DNA from: Selenomonadaceae bacterium
GTDB taxonomy: Bacteria > Bacillota > Negativicutes > Selenomonadales > Selenomonadaceae
DNA length: 9,707 bases
NCBI GenBank assembly: GCA_017453765.1
Contig: JAFTEG010000154.1
Coordinates: 1-9,707, forward strand
Reading direction: 5' to 3'
Position 1 is the first letter of the stretch. Every line of letters starts with the position of its first letter. Below, one piece after another: positions 1 to 6,764 of the stretch. Below the pieces are notes generated by a model that was not told the origin of the DNA, made no database searches, and was given only the letters and a program-made list of their open reading frames with translations. A program made the translations under genes and the position numbers.

Positions 1-1604
1 AAGGTAAACGTATGCGCCTGATTCAAGAATACTTCCTCGTCTCCGCAGGCGTCCAATCCATTGTCCGCCACTTCGTTAAAGCCGGTATGAACATTCGCGA
101 ATTCGATAAAAAAATCGCTATTCACATTAACGACACTCACCCCGCCCTGTGCGTAGCCGAACTTATGAGAATCTTAGTTGACGACTACGAACTTGAATGG
201 AATGAGGCGTGGACGATTACGCGCGGCACTATGGCATATACCAACCATACAATCCTGCCTGAAGCCCTTGAAAAATGGCCTGTCGATATGTTCCGTGCCT
301 TATTACCTAGAATCTACATGGTAATTGACGAAATTAACCGCCGTCACGTCGAATACATTCGCGCCCGTTACCCTGACAACATCGACAAAGTTCGCGCTAT
401 GTCAATCATTGAAAACGGCGAAGTTCATATGGCACGCCTTGCTATAGTCGGCTCGCACTCCGTAAACGGCGTTGCACGTATTCACTCCGACATACTTAAA
501 TCCACCACTCTGCATGACTTCTATGAATACTGGCCGCGTATGTTCAACAATAAAACTAACGGCATTACTCACCGCCGCTGGCTTATGGGCGCCAATCCCG
601 AACTCGCTGAACTTATTGATAAAACTATCGGCAGTCGTATTTGGCACCGTCATCCTGAACAACTCGACCTTTTAAATGAAGCCGTTGACAATCCTAAAGT
701 CCTGCGCGAACTCGGCGAAATTAAACACCTTCGCAAAGTTGCTCTTGCCGACTACATTAAAAAGCACAATAACATTGACGTTGACCCCGATACTATTTTT
801 GATATTCAAGTTAAGCGCATTCACTCTTACAAACGCCAGCTTATGAATATCCTTCACATTATTTGGCAGTACCATAAACTTCAAACCGACCCAAGCTACA
901 ATCCCCCTGCCACTACCTACTTCTTCGGCGGTAAGGCCGCGCCCGGCTACTACATTGCTAAGGAAACCATTCGCCTGATTCTTGCCGTCGCCAAAAAGAT
1001 TAACAATGACCCCTCCATTAACGGCAAGCTTAAAGTTGTCTTTATTGAAAACTTCGGTGTTTCCATCGGCGAAATTGTCTATCCTGCCGCTGACGTTTCC
1101 GAACAAATTTCTACCGCGTCTAAAGAGGCGTCCGGTACCGGCAATATGAAATTTATGATGAACGGCGCTATTACTCTAGGCACTCTCGACGGCGCTAATG
1201 TCGAAATTCGTGAGGCTGTCGGTGATGACAACATTGTTATTTTCGGTCTTAAAGCCGGTGAAGTTTTACGCTACTATGAAACCGGTACTTATTCCGCTTG
1301 GCATGAGTTCAATGAAAATCCCAATGTCCGCCTTGTTCTCGACAAATTGACCGACGGCACTTACGGCAACTTCCAATCTCTTCGCGATTACCTCTTGCAG
1401 GGCAATGACGAATTTTTCATTTTGAAAGACTTCAATGCCTATATCGACGCCCATAATGAAATTTACGCCCGCTACTGTGACAAAATGGGCTGGCTTAGAA
1501 GTGCCGCCATTAATATTGCCAATTCTGCTCGCTTTTCTTCTGACCGTACCATTGACGAATATGCAGACGACATTTGGCATATTGAGCCCTGCAAGATTCA
1601 ATAA
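1..1604 (+). CDS. glgP: Glycogen phosphorylase, 5'-truncated by the window edge
   Basis: This enzyme (GT35) releases glucose-1-phosphate from the non-reducing ends of glycogen using phosphate and pyridoxal phosphate (PLP), in the cytoplasm. The frame is open from base 3; the ATG at base 12 lies inside the conserved GKRMRLIQEYFLVSAG region and is not the true start. About 533 codons are visible and the family is usually 800-840 aa, so roughly 270-300 N-terminal residues lie outside. Counting from the Met at 12, I see IHINDTHPAL, TNHTILPEALE with the active-site His at 79, NGITHRRWL, the phosphate-site VKRIHSYKRQ (Lys268, Arg269) and EASGTGNMKF with the PLP lysine at 380. The 112-residue spacing between Lys268 and Lys380 equals that of muscle phosphorylase (568 to 680). 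The C-terminal RTIDEYADDIW is typical and the stop is TAA. It is followed 54 nt later by glgB, probably in one operon. Third positions favour C and T throughout. Confidence 0.97.
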   Translation, partial: GKRMRLIQEYFLVSAGVQSIVRHFVKAGMNIREFDKKIAIHINDTHPALCVAELMRILVDDYELEWNEAWTITRGTMAYTNHTILPEALEKWPVDMFRALLPRIYMVIDEINRRHVEYIRARYPDNIDKVRAMSIIENGEVHMARLAIVGSHSVNGVARIHSDILKSTTLHDFYEYWPRMFNNKTNGITHRRWLMGANPELAELIDKTIGSRIWHRHPEQLDLLNEAVDNPKVLRELGEIKHLRKVALADYIKKHNNIDVDPDTIFDIQVKRIHSYKRQLMNILHIIWQYHKLQTDPSYNPPATTYFFGGKAAPGYYIAKETIRLILAVAKKINNDPSINGKLKVVFIENFGVSIGEIVYPAADVSEQISTASKEASGTGNMKFMMNGAITLGTLDGANVEIREAVGDDNIVIFGLKAGEVLRYYETGTYSAWHEFNENPNVRLVLDKLTDGTYGNFQSLRDYLLQGNDEFFILKDFNAYIDAHNEIYARYCDKMGWLRSAAINIANSARFSSDRTIDEYADDIWHIEPCKIQ

Positions 1605-1640
1605 TCTATCTATCCTTCTATCCTTCTATCCATCTATCTA
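1605..1640. repeat. Octamer tandem repeat in the glgP-glgB spacer
   Basis: Directly after the glgP stop there is a low-complexity tract with 4-bp and 8-bp periodicity. TATCCTTC occurs at 1611-1618 and 1619-1626, then TATCCATC at 1627-1634, flanked by partial TCTA/TATC units. It ends immediately before the glgB ribosome binding site. The octamer resembles the GATCCATC unit in the glgB-glgA spacer, differing mainly at the first base. Function is unknown; it may be a slippage-prone spacer. Confidence 0.85.
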
Positions 1641-1642
1641 AA

Positions 1643-1648
1643 AAGGAG
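1643..1648 (+). promoter_or_regulatory. glgB ribosome binding site
   Basis: AAGGAG lies 10 nt before the ATG at 1659. This is a strong Shine-Dalgarno match and supports that start, just downstream of the octamer repeat. Confidence 0.85.
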
Positions 1649-1658
1649 CTGAAAAAAT

Positions 1659-3599
1659 ATGAAGACAACTCCACTGAATGAGTATGATTTATATTTATTC
1701 CACAACGGTACTAACTATTACGCCTATGAAATGCTCGGTGCACACTTCGTCGAACAGGACGGCAAAAATGGCGTCCGCTTTGCTGTTTGGGCCAAAAATG
1801 CTAAGTCCGTTAGCGTTGTCGGCGATTTTAATAACTGGGATACCCGTGTTCACAGAATGTCCCGCCTTGATGACGGCGAAACCTGGTCCATCTTCATTGA
1901 AGGTCTTAAAGTGGGCATGACCTACAAATATGCCATTGAGCCGCAGTGGGGCGGACCGCATATAATGAAGGCAGACCCTTACGGGTTTTACGCAGAAAAG
2001 AAACCAGCAACGGCGTCGCGGCTTTACAAGCTTGAAGGCTACGAATGGCAAGACGGGGAGTATATGGAGGCAAAAAAGAAGGAAGCGTCCTATACAAAGC
2101 CAATGCTGATTTACGAAGTGCACGCCGGCAGTTGGAAACGCAAAGGACGCGGGGAAAGTGACTATTACTCCTACCGCGAACTGGCGGACGAACTTGTAAA
2201 ATATGCGAAGGATATGAACTACACTCATATAGAGTTTATGCCTATGACCGAGCACCCTTTCGACGGAAGTTGGGGTTATCAGACTACCGGCTACTACGCC
2301 GTAACTAGTCGCTACGGTGAACCCAATGACTTCCGCTACTTAGTCGAAACTGCTCACAAAAACGGTATCGGCATTATCATGGACTGGGTACCGGGACATT
2401 TCTGCAAAGATAATCAAGGTTTAAGAGAGTTCGACGGCACCAATCTCTATGAAAGTGACAACCCCCAACTTAGTGACAATCGCGGCTGGGGTACTATTAA
2501 TTTTGACTATGGTCGTACTGAAGTTCAAAGTTTCTTAATTTCTAACGCTCTCTTTTGGTTTAACGAATATCACATTGACGGCTTACGCATCGACGGCGTG
2601 GCAAATATGCTGTACTTGAACTTCGGACGGGAAGAAGGGGAATGGACGCCGAATAAGTACGGCGACACGGGCAACCTTGAGGCAATAGAGTTTATTAAAA
2701 AGCTTAATGAGGCTGTATTCAAATATCACCCGCAGGCGCTGATGATGGCGGAAGAGTCAACCGATTGGCCTTTAATTTCAAAGCCGGTGTACATGGGCGG
2801 CATGGGCTTTAACTACAAGTGGAATATGGGTTGGATGAATGACATGCTGAAGTACGTCAGTCTCGACCCCATTTACCGCAAGTGGAATCACGACAAAGTG
2901 ACGTTCAGCTTTATGTACGCGTTTTCAGAGAATTTCATACTGCCGCTTTCGCATGACGAAGTTGTACACGGCAAATGCAGTTTGATAGAAAAAATGCCGG
3001 GCGATTATTGGCAGAAGTTTGCGGGACTGCGCGGCTTTTTCGGCTACTGGATGGCTCATCCGGGCAAAAAGCTTTTATTTATGGGCGGCGAATACGGACA
3101 GTTCATAGAGTGGAATGAAAATGACAGCTTGGATTGGCACCTTGTCGAGCAGTATGAAAAGCATACGCAAATGCAGAAATATTCGCAGGCGCTGAATAAG
3201 TTTTATTGCGACAACCCCGCATTTTGGCAAGTTGACTTTGATTGGAACGGCTTTCAATGGATCGATTGCAACGATAACGAAAATTCGGTAGTAAGCTTTA
3301 TTCGCAAGGCGAAGGACGCGAGCGACTACGTGATAGCGATTTGCAATTTTACACCGGAAGTGCGTGTCGGTTACAGAATCGGCGTACCGGACAAAGGCGC
3401 GTATGTTGAGGTATTTAATTCGGACTTGGAAGAATTCGGCGGTAGCGGCGTTAAAAATGAAGGCGAATTGTTGACGCAGGACGTGGCGTGGCATAATCGC
3501 GGGCAGTCGATTGAAGTGCGGATACCGCCGCTTGCAACCATTTATTTGAAGTACGTTAAAGGCTCATATGTCGAACCGGCAAAAGAGGAAAGTAAATAG
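1659..3599 (+). CDS. glgB: 1,4-alpha-glucan (glycogen) branching enzyme
   Basis: GlgB (GH13) cuts an alpha-1,4 chain and rejoins it through an alpha-1,6 bond, making glycogen branch points in the cytoplasm. The 646-aa product has a CBM48-like beta domain (about residues 25-110, with VVGDFNNWD), a GH13 barrel (about 145-500) and a C-terminal all-beta domain ending near residue 630. The catalytic regions are complete: DWVPGHF (Asp242), GLRIDGVANM with nucleophile Asp312, MAEES with acid/base Glu365 and LSHDEVVHGK with Asp433. The 53- and 121-residue spacings from Asp312 match those of the E. coli enzyme (405, 458, 526). It lacks the extra N1 domain of the 728-aa E. coli form, as many Firmicutes enzymes do. 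It lies between glgP and glgA with spacers of 54 and 86 nt. Codon use shifts abruptly within the gene (see findings), although the protein looks intact. The stop is TAG. Confidence 0.97.
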   Translation: MKTTPLNEYDLYLFHNGTNYYAYEMLGAHFVEQDGKNGVRFAVWAKNAKSVSVVGDFNNWDTRVHRMSRLDDGETWSIFIEGLKVGMTYKYAIEPQWGGPHIMKADPYGFYAEKKPATASRLYKLEGYEWQDGEYMEAKKKEASYTKPMLIYEVHAGSWKRKGRGESDYYSYRELADELVKYAKDMNYTHIEFMPMTEHPFDGSWGYQTTGYYAVTSRYGEPNDFRYLVETAHKNGIGIIMDWVPGHFCKDNQGLREFDGTNLYESDNPQLSDNRGWGTINFDYGRTEVQSFLISNALFWFNEYHIDGLRIDGVANMLYLNFGREEGEWTPNKYGDTGNLEAIEFIKKLNEAVFKYHPQALMMAEESTDWPLISKPVYMGGMGFNYKWNMGWMNDMLKYVSLDPIYRKWNHDKVTFSFMYAFSENFILPLSHDEVVHGKCSLIEKMPGDYWQKFAGLRGFFGYWMAHPGKKLLFMGGEYGQFIEWNENDSLDWHLVEQYEKHTQMQKYSQALNKFYCDNPAFWQVDFDWNGFQWIDCNDNENSVVSFIRKAKDASDYVIAICNFTPEVRVGYRIGVPDKGAYVEVFNSDLEEFGGSGVKNEGELLTQDVAWHNRGQSIEVRIPPLATIYLKYVKGSYVEPAKEESK

Positions 3600-3667
3600 A
3601 TCGATAGATCGATAGTGGCCGGATCGATAGAAAACCATCGATCCATCGATCCATTGATCCATCGATC
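3598..3667. repeat. GATC/ATCGAT octamer repeats, partly inverted, in the glgB-glgA spacer
   Basis: The spacer is almost entirely repeat. The left part has AGATCGAT at 3598-3605 and 3606-3613, the first overlapping the glgB stop. A GGATCGATAG unit follows at 3621-3630. The right part has four CCATCGAT-type units at 3635-3642, 3643-3650, 3651-3658 (CCATTGAT) and 3659-3666. The left and right arms are near reverse complements, so the tract can fold on itself. It ends 3 nt before the glgA ribosome binding site. The 4/8-bp periodicity matches that of the glgP-glgB spacer. Confidence 0.88.
3621..3644 (+). other. Potential hairpin within the glgB-glgA spacer
   Basis: GGATCGAT (3621-3628) is a perfect 8-bp reverse complement of ATCGATCC (3637-3644), with an 8-nt loop. 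Alternative pairings between the other repeat units are possible. No T-run follows, so it does not look like a terminator. It could act as an mRNA processing or stability element, or simply be a by-product of the repeats. Confidence 0.5.
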
Positions 3668-3670
3668 AAA

Positions 3671-3677
3671 AAGGAGG
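3671..3677 (+). promoter_or_regulatory. glgA ribosome binding site
   Basis: AAGGAGG lies 8 nt before the ATG at 3686, a near-perfect Shine-Dalgarno sequence that fixes the glgA start. It lies just outside the self-complementary repeat tract. Confidence 0.9.
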
Positions 3678-3685
3678 ATAAAAGT

Positions 3686-5134
3686 ATGAAAGTTTTGTAC
3701 GTGGCGGCAGAAGCGACCCCATTTGTCAAGACCGGCGGCTTGGCTGACGTTGCAGGAAGTTTGCCGCACGCTTTAAAAGCGCAAGGCGTCGACGTCCGCG
3801 TGATTATGCCTAAATTTAGTAAAATTTCTGAAGAATTTCGCAACGAAATGGAGCACGTCTACGACGGCACGATAAATGTTTCGTGGCGTACCAAATTTGT
3901 GGGCATTGACAAGTACGAATATAAAGGCGTGACATTCTATTTTGTCGACAATGAGGAATATTATTATCGTGACGGCGTTTACGGTTACGACGATGACGCG
4001 GAGCGCTTCAGCTTTTTTGCACGTGCTATTTTAAATTGTCTGCCTGCGATAGACTTTTGGCCGGACGTTATCAATGCTAACGACTGGCACGCTGGGCTTG
4101 TACCGGTTTTGTTGAAGTTGGAACACAACGGCGATGAGCGTTACGACAAGATTAAGACGCTTTACACGATTCACAATTTGAAGTATCAAGGCGTATTCCC
4201 TAAGGACGTAATGGGCGACGTACTCGGCTTGGATTGGAAATATTTTAATAACGGGGATCTCGAATTTTACGACGCCGTGAATTTCATGAAAGGTGGCATA
4301 ATTTATTCGGACTTTGTCTCAACCGTTTCAAAAACCTACGCGCAGGAGATTCAGTACGAATACTTCGGCGAGCATTTGGACGGACTTTTAAGAGCGCGCA
4401 AGGACGATTTGTACGGCATTGTGAACGGCATAGACTACGACGCCTACAACCCCGCGACTGACCCCAATATCTTTGTGAACTACGATAATTCGGACGCCTT
4501 CACCGCTTTTGAACGTAAGCGCGAAAATAAAGTTAAGTTGCAGGAAATTTTGGGCTTGCCGCAAAACCGCGAAACGCCTATGGTTAGTATGGTAACGCGA
4601 CTTGTAGCGGCGAAGGGCTTAGACTTAGTTGTAAGAATGATGGACGAACTCTTACAGCACGAAGACTTCCAATTTGTACTGCTCGGCACCGGTGACAAAG
4701 TTTATGAAGTCTGGTTTAAAGGCTTAGCGTGGCGTTTCCCGCAGAAAGTCAGTGCTAATATCACGTTTAACTATCAGTTAGCGCAGAGAATTTACGCGGC
4801 ATCCGACCTCTTCTTAATGCCTTCAAACTACGAACCCTGCGGCATTGGTCAGCTTGTAGCAATGCGTTACGGTGCTGCTCCGGTTGTAAGAGAAACCGGC
4901 GGTTTAAAAGATACCGTCATCCAATACGACAAATACGAGGGCAAGGGCAACGGTTTTGTCTTCAGCAATTACAACGCGCACGAAATGATGTATGCATTGA
5001 AACGCGCACTCAGCACTTACAGCAACTTTGAAGTTTGGCTGAAGATTTTCTCCAACGCCATGAACAGCGACTACAGCTGGACCGAATCTGCGAGCGAATA
5101 CATTGACCTCTACACGAAGTTAATTAATAAATAA
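3686..5134 (+). CDS. glgA: Glycogen synthase (ADP-glucose type)
   Basis: GlgA (GT5, GT-B fold) transfers glucose from ADP-glucose to the non-reducing end of an alpha-1,4-glucan in the cytoplasm. The product is 482 aa; the family is usually about 475-490. The N-terminus MKVLYVAAEATPFVKTGGLA carries the K-x-G-G nucleotide-sugar loop (Lys15). NDWHAGLVPVLL, TIHNLKYQG and VNGIDYDAYNP follow in the usual order. VTRLVAAKGLDL supplies the Arg and Lys expected near the donor phosphates. The second Rossmann domain carries SNYEPCGIGQL (Glu383), then RYGAAPVVRETGGLKDTV. The start is supported by a strong ribosome binding site. It is the last glycogen gene visible and is followed by a terminator. GlgA supplies the linear chains that GlgB branches and GlgP degrades. 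The enzyme that makes ADP-glucose is not in this window. Confidence 0.97.
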   Translation: MKVLYVAAEATPFVKTGGLADVAGSLPHALKAQGVDVRVIMPKFSKISEEFRNEMEHVYDGTINVSWRTKFVGIDKYEYKGVTFYFVDNEEYYYRDGVYGYDDDAERFSFFARAILNCLPAIDFWPDVINANDWHAGLVPVLLKLEHNGDERYDKIKTLYTIHNLKYQGVFPKDVMGDVLGLDWKYFNNGDLEFYDAVNFMKGGIIYSDFVSTVSKTYAQEIQYEYFGEHLDGLLRARKDDLYGIVNGIDYDAYNPATDPNIFVNYDNSDAFTAFERKRENKVKLQEILGLPQNRETPMVSMVTRLVAAKGLDLVVRMMDELLQHEDFQFVLLGTGDKVYEVWFKGLAWRFPQKVSANITFNYQLAQRIYAASDLFLMPSNYEPCGIGQLVAMRYGAAPVVRETGGLKDTVIQYDKYEGKGNGFVFSNYNAHEMMYALKRALSTYSNFEVWLKIFSNAMNSDYSWTESASEYIDLYTKLINK

Positions 5135-5192
5135 ATTGCACGTAAAATTAAATTCAACGTGACGGCTAAATAAAAGTTCGCCAAAATATTTT

Positions 5193-5226
5193 TTCCGACA
5201 GGTGACACGCCTGCCGGAATTTTTTT
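5193..5226 (+). terminator. Intrinsic terminator after glgA
   Basis: TTCCGACAGG (5193-5202) pairs with CCTGCCGGAA (5210-5219) with one A-C mismatch, and the inner bases can extend the stem with one G-U pair to leave a loop of about 3 nt. Seven T follow (5220-5226). It lies 58 nt after the glgA stop. It likely ends the glycogen transcript and separates it from the glycosyltransferase array. Confidence 0.85.
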
Positions 5227-5296
5227 ATTTAGGGAAGGTAATTTTTCGCCGATTAAGAATTATTAAATATTCTAAAATTTAGTCCAAATATTTTTT
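5227..5296 (+). promoter_or_regulatory. AT-rich leader, possible promoter for the glycosyltransferase array
   Basis: The terminator upstream implies that the array needs its own promoter, and this AT-rich stretch is the only gene-free DNA before it. TAAAAT at 5273-5278 is a one-mismatch match to a -10 box, but I find no convincing -35 box at 16-18 nt. AGAAT and ATTCT form a short inverted repeat around 5257-5274. The site itself is not established. Confidence 0.25.
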
Positions 5297-5301
5297 GGAG
5301 G
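5297..5301 (+). promoter_or_regulatory. Ribosome binding site that fixes the start of the first array gene
   Basis: GGAGG lies 8 nt before the ATG at 5310. This rules out the in-frame TTG at 5295, which overlaps the site itself. The ATG start also gives the same N-terminus as the downstream paralogues. Confidence 0.85.
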
Positions 5302-5309
5302 TAAAATTT

Positions 5310-6674
5310 ATGGCAGTTGAAAAAAATTTATTTAAATACAATCTTGCCGTTGTGTCATTCGTGAGCGACGCGGCAGATAAAATTGCGGAGTGGCTGGATT
5401 ATCACTTTTTGGCAGGTGCCGATCACTTTTATATTTACGACAATGACGGCGGCGATACGATTAAAGAAATTTTAAAGCCGTATGTTGACGCGGAAATTGT
5501 CACATACATTCCCTGTCACGGCGCGAATAAAAAAATTTTGGCGTACAATGACGCGGTTGAAAAATTTAAATTTGAATGCCGCTACATGAGTTTTCTTGAC
5601 GTGGACGAATTTATTTTCCCGCGCAAAAATCAAAGTATCCTTGAAGTGATTGACGAAATTTTAAGCGACAAAGAAAGTGTCGGCGGCATTGAGTTGAATC
5701 GCTACACTTACATGGCGGGACGCAATGTCAGCGCTGACGCCGAAGGTGTTTTGGAAAAAATGACGCGGCGCGGACGTAAGGCGACGGAAATTACCAACAC
5801 GGCAGTAAATCCCCGCAAAGTAGATTTTCTTTACAATACGCGCTATGCAAGCTACTTCGACGGCATTTTCCGCATTAACGATTACAGCACGAAAGTTACA
5901 GGCGGCAACTTCAAAGTGTCCGAGCAGCTTATTGTAAATTCCTACAAGCCGGAGGATAAAACTAAGGACAACGAACTTGCCGACGCGAATGCAAGCTTGA
6001 GTTCATTTTACCGTGCCAATGTTTTTGATGACGGCATTGTCCGCTACCGCAAAACGCGCCGTGAAAATTTTGGCGGCGAAATTATTCAGACCGTTGCCGA
6101 AAATAAAATTACCGACGAACAAATTTTGAACGTGCTGGCAAAAACTTTACTGCCGAGTTTTGATGAAGTTGACGCGGCGGAATTTTTTAAATCGCCGGAA
6201 AATCAGCTGAAATATTTCCGTGCTATCGGTGAATTTTACGTAAGCGCGCCGGATGACTTTTTCCAAGACAAAATGGAAACTTTTTTGACCTGCTTTAATG
6301 TCAGCTCCCGCCTTAAAAAAAATTTTTTGAACGACGTGGCAGGCAGATTTTTTGAAGACGCGGCGTTAAATGCAATTTGCCAAACCCTTTGCACGGAACT
6401 TTCTCCCGCCGATTCACGCCTTTTGATTCGCGAGTTGCCGAAAATTATTCCCCTGCCGTACAAAACCGTTGAAATTCTGCTGTCAATCTGCGCGGGAATG
6501 ATTGATAAGATGATTGAGACTGCGCAAAATTCCAGCGACGCGACGAAGAATGATGAAATTGATGAAAATGAAATGGCGCTGTGGCGAAAAGTTACCGAGC
6601 TGACGTACCTGCAAAAACTTTTGAAACTTTACATTCCGCTGGTAACTTTCGACGTGCCGACGAATAAGGCTTGA
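5310..6674 (+). CDS. Glycosyltransferase, GT92/Glyco_tranf_2_4-like, array member 1 (diverged)
   Basis: Predicted cytoplasmic GT-A-type glycosyltransferase of 454 aa, with no signal peptide or clear membrane span. Donor and acceptor are unknown. The N-terminal domain (about 8-110) keeps EWLDYH, HFYIYDND and FLDVDEFIFP, the last with the D-x-D metal and nucleotide-sugar motif at 97-99. The middle carries NPRKVD. The C-terminal half shares METFLTC and an all-helical pattern with the paralogues. It is the most diverged copy: the usual N-E-x-P-Y before EWLDYH is DAADKI, the His of N-P-H is Arg178, and the HHY motif reads NSY at 210-212 with no following KSREEY. It therefore keeps the D-x-D but may differ in acceptor choice or activity. 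It begins the array, after the glgA terminator, and 90 nt separate it from the next copy. The family call is by motif recognition only. Confidence 0.85.
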   Translation: MAVEKNLFKYNLAVVSFVSDAADKIAEWLDYHFLAGADHFYIYDNDGGDTIKEILKPYVDAEIVTYIPCHGANKKILAYNDAVEKFKFECRYMSFLDVDEFIFPRKNQSILEVIDEILSDKESVGGIELNRYTYMAGRNVSADAEGVLEKMTRRGRKATEITNTAVNPRKVDFLYNTRYASYFDGIFRINDYSTKVTGGNFKVSEQLIVNSYKPEDKTKDNELADANASLSSFYRANVFDDGIVRYRKTRRENFGGEIIQTVAENKITDEQILNVLAKTLLPSFDEVDAAEFFKSPENQLKYFRAIGEFYVSAPDDFFQDKMETFLTCFNVSSRLKKNFLNDVAGRFFEDAALNAICQTLCTELSPADSRLLIRELPKIIPLPYKTVEILLSICAGMIDKMIETAQNSSDATKNDEIDENEMALWRKVTELTYLQKLLKLYIPLVTFDVPTNKA

Positions 6675-6678
6675 CAGA

Positions 6679-6756
6679 GGTAAAAGCTTAAAGTTGATTT
6701 AGGTAATAAAGTTGATTCCGGTAATAAAGTTGATTCAGGTAAATAAAATTTATTGA
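6679..6756. repeat. 18-bp tandem repeat between array genes 1 and 2
   Basis: GGTAATAAAGTTGATTCC at 6702-6719 is followed by GGTAATAAAGTTGATTCA at 6720-6737. Degenerate copies flank them: a 23-bp variant at 6679-6701 and a 19-bp variant at 6738-6756. Each unit starts with GGTAA, as does the true ribosome binding site region next to the ATG at 6765 (GAGG at 6755-6758, 6-nt spacing). The repeats may derive from duplication of the ribosome binding site segment. Confidence 0.9.
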
Positions 6757-6764
6757 GGTAAAAA

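Noticed and set aside
12..14. ATG at base 12 as the real start of glgP
   Set aside because: It lies inside a conserved phosphorylase motif, the frame is open upstream to base 3, and about a third of the protein would be missing.
1695..2255. 186-aa open frame on the minus strand inside glgB
   Set aside because: It is antisense to a clear branching enzyme, shows no recognisable domain and has no ribosome binding site that I can support.
3542..3843. Two minus-strand open frames with MDRWIDG-like peptide repeats
   Set aside because: The peptide repeats are just the translated octamer DNA repeats of the glgB-glgA spacer, and the rest is antisense to glgB and glgA.
5138..5162. CACGT/ACGTG inverted repeat after glgA as an operator or second terminator
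   Set aside because: The arms are only 5 bp with a 13-nt AT-rich loop and no T-run; this is likely chance.
5295..5309. In-frame TTG at 5295 as the start of array gene 1
   Set aside because: It overlaps the GGAGG site itself. The ATG at 5310 has proper 8-nt spacing and gives an N-terminus matching the paralogues.
5310..6674. Array gene 1 as a pseudogene
   Set aside because: Despite lost motif residues it has an intact full-length frame, a strong ribosome binding site, the D-x-D motif and the conserved C-terminal domain.
6679..6756. CRISPR array
   Set aside because: Units are 18 bp, directly adjacent, without unique spacers, and no cas genes are visible.
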